Of a DNA stretch of 21,626 nucleotides, positions 19,894-21,626 are shown piece after piece. The position numbers were made by a program, and so were the translations under genes. Where the stretch lies: the IMG/VR virus record IMGVR_UViG_3300025889_018046, positions 1 through 21,626 of that record; one strand, written 5' to 3'. This DNA is from a virus. Position 1 is the first letter of the stretch, and each line of letters begins with the position of its first letter. A model generated the notes under the pieces. It was not told where the DNA came from. It saw nothing but the letters and a program-made list of their open reading frames with translations, and did no database searches.

Positions 19894-21626
19894 AGTTCAT
19901 CTGTTCTGTAAACAAGGTTGTCGCAAAGTATCTCCACCCTGAGACAGGCAAGATAGCGTCTGGGGGAAACTTCACTGCGTTCAACGCTAATTGGGTCGCC
20001 TCGGAACTAGAACCGCAAGAAATAGCAGAACATGTAGGTAAAAGTCATGGTCTTTGCGCGTGGCATTTAATTAATGGGCAGCGGAATTCGAAGGGTACTG
20101 GGGTAATCAAGGCAGGTCTAATTATCGTCGATATCGACAACCAAGCCGACCATAAAGATAGCGAAGGCAATAAAGTACAGAAACAGGAACTAACTGTAGA
20201 GCAAGCCCTAGAGCTAGATATCTGTAAGAAGTATTTGACTGTCGGTTACTACTCACCTTCGACCACGGAAAGCTGGCCTCGCTTCCGTTTGGTCTTCGGT
20301 CTGGAGAGTGCGATCATCGACCCTAAGACATACAAGTTTTTAACCCAGCAGATCTACAGCCAAATCCCTGGATCCGATGTGCGGGCTACGACGATCCCAA
20401 ACCTTTTTTATGGGGCCAAAGACGATGAAGCCGTCTTTGCTTGTCCCGGAGGATTTATCCCCAAGGAAAAAATCCAGGAGGCCGCTAAGGTGGCTGCAAC
20501 TCTTCCAGACGAGAACGGTGAGGAGAGCGATGCAGAAGAAACTTTAAATAGCCTAAAGGAAGACCCCGAAGGGATCGATTTAGCCAAACTCGTTTCCAAC
20601 ACAGTCCGATCCGTTCTGGACGGGGAGGAGGTGGACGACCGCAGCTCGACAATGGCTGCAGTCTTTAAGGAGCTTCTCGGTTGGGTCAACTGGCTACGTG
20701 AGCGGGATATCCCTGTGCGCGTATCACCCTTGACAATTGCACAGGATGCGTTCTATAACATCTATGCGTACCCACATGACCTCGATGGCAAATTTGGTCG
20801 GATCCTGAACTCCATCCGCGACGCGGACGGCCTTCAACCAGCAATCGCCTTGGCTTCCGAGCTAGGCGGTCTTGCAGTCTGGAAGAAAGTCAAACTTGTA
20901 AATCAAAAAGCTTTTCAAAAATTTGCTTCCGATACCGAGAAGGAGGCTCTTGCTGCAGCCAAGAAAGCCAAACTCAATTCGGTTCTCGACATCAGCGCTT
21001 TCAGCCTAGAAACAGATAAACCATCTGTTGCTGTAGCTGACAAAATCACATCAACATCACAATCAACATCAGATCAAATGAATACCCCCTCAACCCCCAC
21101 GCAGCTCGTAAGTCTTGTAAGTAACGCTGGTGGCCAGAATCGTCAGTTTTCGGAGAACGACGTTGCAGATATCATCGTCACCAACCAGGGCGACGACTTT
21201 ATTTATGACAGCTACCTGGATCAGTTTTATCACTACGACAACGATGGCGATCTTTGGTATCACCAGGACGAACAGCACATCAAACGCCGGATCGTAAAAG
21301 CACTCGACTCTTTCGTGATCGCGGGTGTTCTCCCTAAATACACGGCCTCGACGATTCAGAGCGTGTACCAGATCCTCAAAGCAAAGCTCCTTCGTTCCGC
21401 TGATGGAGGAAGGAAAAGTGTCTGGAGTAAGTCAAGAGGCCTTATACCCTTCTCGAATGGAGTGCTCGATAGCAAGACGCTCGAGTTTCATGGGGGAGCT
21501 CACAAAGATCTTTTTCTGCGGTTCAAGCTTCAGTACAGCTTTCAGAAGAAGGCCGACTGCCCAGAGTTCCTATCATGGATCAAAAATTGCTTGCATCCGG
21601 GACAAGAGCTTTTGATTAGAGCTTTC
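19890..21626 (+). CDS. D5-type primase-helicase, N-terminal 579 aa (3' truncated)
   Basis: The ATG is at 19890 and the frame is open to the window end. Residues about 50-190 form an archaeo-eukaryotic-type primase domain: LIIVDIDNQ (D81, D83) gives the hhhDhD metal site, and YYSPSTTESWPRFRLVFGLE (120-139) the following basic strand. The middle (about 250-320) includes GLQPAIALASELGGLAVWKK, recalling primase C-terminal helices. A Ser/Thr-rich linker (about 385-405) precedes the D5_N domain, with SRGLIPFSNGVLDSKTLEFH and CPEFLSWIKNCLHPG matching the family pattern lipF.NGvld..t. and cp.fl.fl. The superfamily 3 helicase core (Walker A) would follow beyond the window. It primes and unwinds phage DNA with the family A polymerase. 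Confidence 0.85.
   Translation, partial: MKFICSVNKVVAKYLHPETGKIASGGNFTAFNANWVASELEPQEIAEHVGKSHGLCAWHLINGQRNSKGTGVIKAGLIIVDIDNQADHKDSEGNKVQKQELTVEQALELDICKKYLTVGYYSPSTTESWPRFRLVFGLESAIIDPKTYKFLTQQIYSQIPGSDVRATTIPNLFYGAKDDEAVFACPGGFIPKEKIQEAAKVAATLPDENGEESDAEETLNSLKEDPEGIDLAKLVSNTVRSVLDGEEVDDRSSTMAAVFKELLGWVNWLRERDIPVRVSPLTIAQDAFYNIYAYPHDLDGKFGRILNSIRDADGLQPAIALASELGGLAVWKKVKLVNQKAFQKFASDTEKEALAAAKKAKLNSVLDISAFSLETDKPSVAVADKITSTSQSTSDQMNTPSTPTQLVSLVSNAGGQNRQFSENDVADIIVTNQGDDFIYDSYLDQFYHYDNDGDLWYHQDEQHIKRRIVKALDSFVIAGVLPKYTASTIQSVYQILKAKLLRSADGGRKSVWSKSRGLIPFSNGVLDSKTLEFHGGAHKDLFLRFKLQYSFQKKADCPEFLSWIKNCLHPGQELLIRAF

Noticed and set aside
1-21626. tRNA genes, CRISPR arrays, insertion sequences, attachment sites and the HIP1 palindrome GCGATCGC
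   Set aside because: I saw no cloverleaf, regularly spaced repeat, transposase, integrase or HIP1 copy by eye; no gene-free stretch exceeds about 250 bases. A tRNA or repeat search program would be needed to exclude them fully.

Overview
This window most likely comes from the genome of a cyanobacterial virus (cyanophage), or a phage-plasmid, infecting a phycobilisome-containing cyanobacterium. The evidence is a reverse-strand gene with the NblA signature (phycobilisome-degradation adaptor), a phage-type replication set (family A DNA polymerase, D5-type primase-helicase, SSB-like protein, PD-(D/E)XK exonuclease, dCTP deaminase), many tiny genes packed head to tail with ATGA/GTGA overlaps, and almost complete co-orientation on the + strand. 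No capsid, tail, terminase, integrase, tRNA, IS element or CRISPR array is recognisable, so the structural genes must lie elsewhere. Many starts lack a Shine-Dalgarno sequence.

Layout. (1) Bases 1-1566: small unknown genes and a cysteine-rich phage protein. (2) Bases 1566-4607: an envelope-directed group with an RlpA-like double-psi barrel protein, an SH3b protein, a membrane-anchored proline-rich protein, an L,D-transpeptidase-like protein and two tiny membrane or secreted peptides, interleaved with a zinc-ribbon and a winged-helix protein. (3) Bases 4600-5649: a small unknown gene, a MarR-like regulator and dCTP deaminase. (4) Bases 5650-5874: the richest regulatory region, with inverted repeats, a 16-bp operator-like palindrome and a consensus-like promoter. 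(5) Bases 5902-11794: one apparent operon closed by a terminator at 11813-11838, encoding a coiled-coil protein, a DUF3150-like protein, a RavA/MoxR-type AAA+ ATPase, a ViaA-like VWA protein and three unknown proteins. (6) Bases 11842-15767: DNA polymerase, a small barrel-like protein, an unknown basic protein and two further unknown genes sharing an upstream sequence element. (7) Bases 15848-17850: HNH-derived/HTH protein, SSB-like OB protein and a 275-aa partner. (8) Bases 17898-18980: reverse-strand nblA, whose start codon overlaps that of a divergent methyltransferase-like gene, then an acidic-tailed coiled-coil protein. (9) Bases 19007-21626: PD-(D/E)XK exonuclease and primase-helicase, the latter cut by the window end.

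How it may work together: groups 6, 7 and 9 make up the replication core, dCTP deaminase feeds dTTP synthesis, NblA would dismantle host antennae for amino acids, and the envelope group may remodel or open the host wall. The AAA+/VWA/DUF3150 operon is the best candidate for an under-described system: it looks like a RavA-ViaA-type ATPase machine with its own controlled promoter and several orphan partners. All functions are inferred from sequence reading alone.
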